This document shows, in pieces, positions 60,434-64,000 of a stretch of 64,000 nucleotides of DNA. A program made the translations under genes and the position numbers. Origin of the DNA: Lagopus muta (Eukaryota > Chordata > Aves > Galliformes > Phasianidae); NCBI RefSeq assembly GCF_023343835.1, contig NC_064438.1, forward strand, positions 12,691,077-12,755,076, given 5' to 3'. Every line of letters begins with the position of its first letter. Position 1 is the stretch's first letter. The notes beneath the pieces are model-generated. The model was not told the DNA's origin. It did not search any database and worked only from the letters and a program-made list of their open reading frames with translations.

Positions 60434-60802
60434 GTATGTGGTTTAACTGGTATTTAACTATTGTCTTCTGACTCAGTCTTCATGCTTTTAAATGCTGAAC
60501 TATTTCCTGGTTCTTTGGGAAAAGAATACGCTGCAGGATGAGTGAACAGAAGGCCAGAGATGGCAATTGCTGACTACAGAGCAAGCTTTTCCTCTCTTCA
60601 CCACTGCAATCTCCTGGTAAAATGCATCCTAGGTCTCCTTATGGTTGGGAATTCACTGCTAAAGTGAATATAGAATAGTTCTTTTCTAAATATCTAGAAG
60701 TTTGAGCAGCCTACAAAATTAAAATACATTTTAAGTGTCCCTTTCACTTGTGCTGTTTTGTTGGTTTGTTTTTTTTTTTTGTCTTGCAGGAAGGTACTGC
60801 TC
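60434..60802. other. Putative intron sequence, T-run before a CR1 copy
   Basis: A T12 run at 60769-60780 followed by GTCTTGCAG mimics a splice acceptor, but a CR1 3' end begins directly after it at 60803. No exon is supported here. Confidence 0.5.
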
Positions 60803-60970
60803 TTTCATAGAATGAATCATAGAACAGCCTGGGTTGAAAAGGACCACAATGATCATCCAGTTTCAACCCCCCTGCTATGTGCAGGGTCACCAACCACCAG
60901 ACCAGGCTGCCCAGAGCCACATCCAGCCTGGCCTTGAATGGGATGGGGCATCTACAACTTCCCTGGTGGA
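60803..60970 (-). mobile_element. CR1 3' fragment with a small internal deletion
   Basis: The + strand reads TTCATAGAATGAATCATAGA, then CACCAACCACCAGACCAGGC and AGAGCCACATCCAGCCTGGC. Compared with the copy at 57631 it lacks about 7 bases before GGGATGGGGCATC, so it carries a private deletion. Non-coding. Confidence 0.93.
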
Positions 60971-63900
60971 AGTTCTGAGTGATTCACAAAGCAGCCTCCC
61001 CTCCATCCTAGCAAACCCACTGCCCCTCACTGTGCTGTTATGAGGCAGAAGCTCATTCCCCAGGACCTTTACCGTGCTCTGTAAGGTTATGCTTAGATAC
61101 GAAATTCTGTGCACTGCATTTATGGTTTGACCTGTGAGGGGTGTGTGCTGTGCTTATTGCTGTGCCTGCACTTAGGACTGCTCAGGGCAGCTGACACAGT
61201 CGCTACTTGTTTATTTTTCAGCTCCTTTTAAAGGTAAGAATAGTAAGTTGCAGTGTTCAATTCTGCCACAGACCAGTTGCTGCCAATGATGGGGTGATGC
61301 CCTGCACTCCTGTTTCTGCGAAGCTGGCTGCAGAAATGAAATCTGAGATTCTCTTGGAAAAGAAAAAAGGGATGTAGAGAAGAAACTGAGTATCTTATGT
61401 GCTGAGGTTCATTTAGAGTCATTTCTACGTGCGGTATTTGTTACTGCTGACTTCAGATGGCTTCATTTCAGCTGTGTTCATCTGAGATTTGCAGTAAAAC
61501 CTGGTAAGCTGAACATTGTGTCTTCTTATATGAAACAACGTGGGAAAGATAACAGAGAACCAAACTTCAGTTTTGAGCAATAGCCTGTTAATATTTGCTC
61601 TATGGAAACGAGACATTTGCTGCTCCCACTTCCCAGGGATGTTGTAGGACTTCTGAAATCCTGCTAGAGGTTTGTGAGTTAATGACTGAGATCTCCTGGG
61701 ACTTGTGGGAGGGTGTGATGTCCACATTTGTCTGAGGGCAGAGGAGCTGCTCACCTGCCCTGGAGGGTAGACAGGATGCTTCCAGAACAATGCAACTTGT
61801 CATTGCAGGCTGCAAGGAAGTGAGAGATGATGTGGTGCCTTTCCATCTGCCAGCTGAGCAATCTACCAGCATCTGAAATGGCTCTGATTTCCAGCTGTGC
61901 TCTGTCGGTTTACCAAATTGAGTTTCACAGTCTTCCATGTGTGTGGGTTTAAGCTACCCAAGCTCTTGGGGCAGGTTCTCTGAGCCGTGCCTTTGTAAAC
62001 TGAGGCAAGGTTTCCCATGACATAACGTCCAGTTGCTGCTCTTTGTATCTTCTCTTTGCACATTCCTCCCCCTGGTTGTGCTGACTGTGTTTTGGAGGTT
62101 GTTGATGTTGTGTTCACAGGTAGTGCTAAAAGATCTCAGTGATGTTAGGACCTCTGGCAATAACTTCTTTAAAATATTTACATATATCTTTCTCAGCTGC
62201 TGGGTGCATGTAGGAAGTGAGCATAGTACCCCACTGCATCTGTCTCTGCCAGGGTTCACTTCTGCCATGAAATGAGAGCTGAAGGAAAACAAAAATCTTT
62301 GCTTGCACAACTTCCTGCATCCTACGAATACAGTATTCCCTTTTGGTCATGAATGGGTTATAAATCGGACAAAAGCTGGGTTGTAGGGTCTCGTCCCATT
62401 CTTCTCTGAGTGAATTGGTTAATTCTTGTGGCTTTGTAGATAGGAGAGGCGTTCTTGCAGCAGGCGCAGATGGGGAAGGCTTTCTAGTGCTGTGAGATAG
62501 ACATTCACCTCTAGACACAGAGCAGCCTGTGGTAAACCACTCGATGCCCTGGAAAAGGGGATGGGAGCGTGACTGAGACAGTATAGGACCTTGGCAGGCG
62601 CTCAGTGGCCTGTGATGCTGAGTCTGCCTTGGAGCAAATCTGAGCTGTGAAACAGCTCCTCAGAGCAATGGGGACAGCAAAGGGAGCGGAGGAGCTGGGG
62701 AGCAAACTGCACCTGCAAGCCTGTCAGATCCTGTTGAGGAATGGGGGCAAAGCCAACACCCGTTATACTGAAATGCTGGGAAAATCAATATGTTGGTGGC
62801 TGTCTTCAGACTGCTCTGGCTGCAAATTGTGTGCATTGTACATAACAAACAAACCTAGTTGTTGCCTTTGATGGCACTGCTAATGCTTCTTTTCGCTGAG
62901 GAAGAAAACCCACGGTTTGTTTACGGGTGTCCTGCAGCACAATAACCAGTCTGTGGTTTGTAGGAATTGGGTAATGTTTGCAAGTCTCTGGCTTGAGATG
63001 TTCGTATCCCTGTTTCAATGCATTGAAGGGAGCAAAATGAGAACCAGGTGTGGGCACAGCTGAGGACGCAAAAGGAAGCGTATGGGAAGCTAATTGAGTT
63101 TGGGCATTAGCACTATTTCGACATGGCTATCTTGAAGAAACCAAGAGCAGAGACAGAAGTTTCTGAAGAAGAGGAAGTAGGTTGCTGGGGGAGGATGATG
63201 AGTAAACACAGAGCGGCCACGAGGAGCAGGACTTCAGGAGCCTGCGTAAGTTAACAGCGTGCATCAGCTGTTGAAGCAGTGCCCAAGTATGTGCCGTTTC
63301 ATTACAGAGAGCTGAACCGTATTCATTTCTGAAATAAACTGTCCAGTCCTCCCCTTCTTTTTAATTAGTTCCTGTTGCGATGAGACATCCCTTCCTGAAA
63401 TGAGAGAGAGGTAAAATTCAACCCCCACCCACAGCCCTTGGCGCTGTTGACAGCTGTGATAATATGACACTATTGCCTGTAATTTGGATACTTCTTAAAA
63501 CTGGTAGGAAGCATTTCTAGGAAGCTAATGCTGAACTTGTAACCTCATGTAGCAGAACCCCACAAGTCGTGTGCTGCTTATTATAACATGTTGGTAGTGA
63601 TCAGTAGCTGCTGGCAGTCAAAATCTCCCAGCAAAGAGTGGGGTAACCTTGCTTATTGTTGTGGCAATGCATATGTAGGCAGTCTGTTATAAGATACCTG
63701 AATTTGTGTTGTTTTTAAGCATTCATCTAAACGTGAACACAATCTGCATTTAGGGAATGCTTCTGTGGCAGCAAAACCTGGCACAAAGGTTAGAGAAAGA
63801 ATTCAAGCTGCCTATTTAGCTTTAATCGGTACCCTTCCAAAGGGTGGTGGCAGGGCACAGGGCTTACGCTACTCTCTTTCAGCCCCACTTCCCTGCCTTT

Positions 63901-64000
63901 GCTCAGTGCTAGCCCTCTCATCAGAGGGAATTGCTAGGGAAGCATCAGCCTGCCAGGATGCAATCTGTGATAAAGATGCAAGATATCTCTGTGCAGCTCC
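60971..64000. other. Putative intron sequence to the end of the window; nothing recognised
   Basis: About 3 kb of unique sequence. The overlapping minus-strand frames at 61425-61938 and 61863-62518 have 84 to 130 codons each, no recognisable domain and no agreement in frame or splice sites. No transposon or RNA gene is visible. Confidence 0.45.

Noticed and set aside
60769..60788. T12 followed by GTCTTGCAG as a splice acceptor
   Set aside because: The sequence directly after it is a CR1 3' end, so no exon is supported.
1..64000. CRISPR arrays, bacterial operons, phage or plasmid modules, tRNA or rRNA genes
   Set aside because: No regularly spaced repeats, no ribosome binding sites before long frames, and no tRNA or rRNA motifs were seen. 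The CR1 content and CpG islands indicate vertebrate nuclear DNA.

Overview
The window looks like vertebrate nuclear DNA, and more precisely bird DNA, probably galliform (chicken or a close relative). The basis is at least a dozen pieces of CR1 LINE in both orientations. Several end in the typical avian CR1 tail of short ATTCTATG-like repeats. There are no operons, no ribosome binding sites and no dense coding. I recognise no species-specific gene, so the species call is inference.

Layout. Bases 1 to about 200 are the edge of a CpG-rich promoter with a perfect E2F-type site; the gene it serves lies mostly outside the window. From about 200 to 50,880 I see no convincing protein-coding exon. This 50 kb holds a mostly complete but dead CR1 element (9053-12024, minus strand), shorter CR1 pieces, two copies of an LTR-like dispersed repeat (3706 and 7899, the first apparently nested in a CR1), four very old MIR-type (CORE-SINE) remnants, and many simple repeats. 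The most striking simple repeats are a (CTCTC)n tract at 2004-2067 and a polypyrimidine tract with 23 consecutive C at 32962-33053.

Bases 50,880-52,200 are a strong CpG island. Inside it is a likely first coding exon on the + strand (51374-51448). It encodes a leucine-rich signal peptide and ends at a good splice donor, so the gene is probably for a secreted or membrane protein whose identity I cannot give. The rest of the window reads as its large first intron. It contains four CR1 3' ends, a (TTTATAG)n tract, two AT-rich non-repetitive blocks that keep CpGs and look like conserved non-coding elements (about 59260-59480 and 59810-60180), and one weak candidate second exon (60304-60433).

The long open frames in the CpG island and in simple repeats come from base composition. 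I found no evidence of a new biological system. The points most worth checking are the candidate enhancer blocks and exon in the 59-60 kb region, the LTR-like repeat pair, and the old MIR copies.
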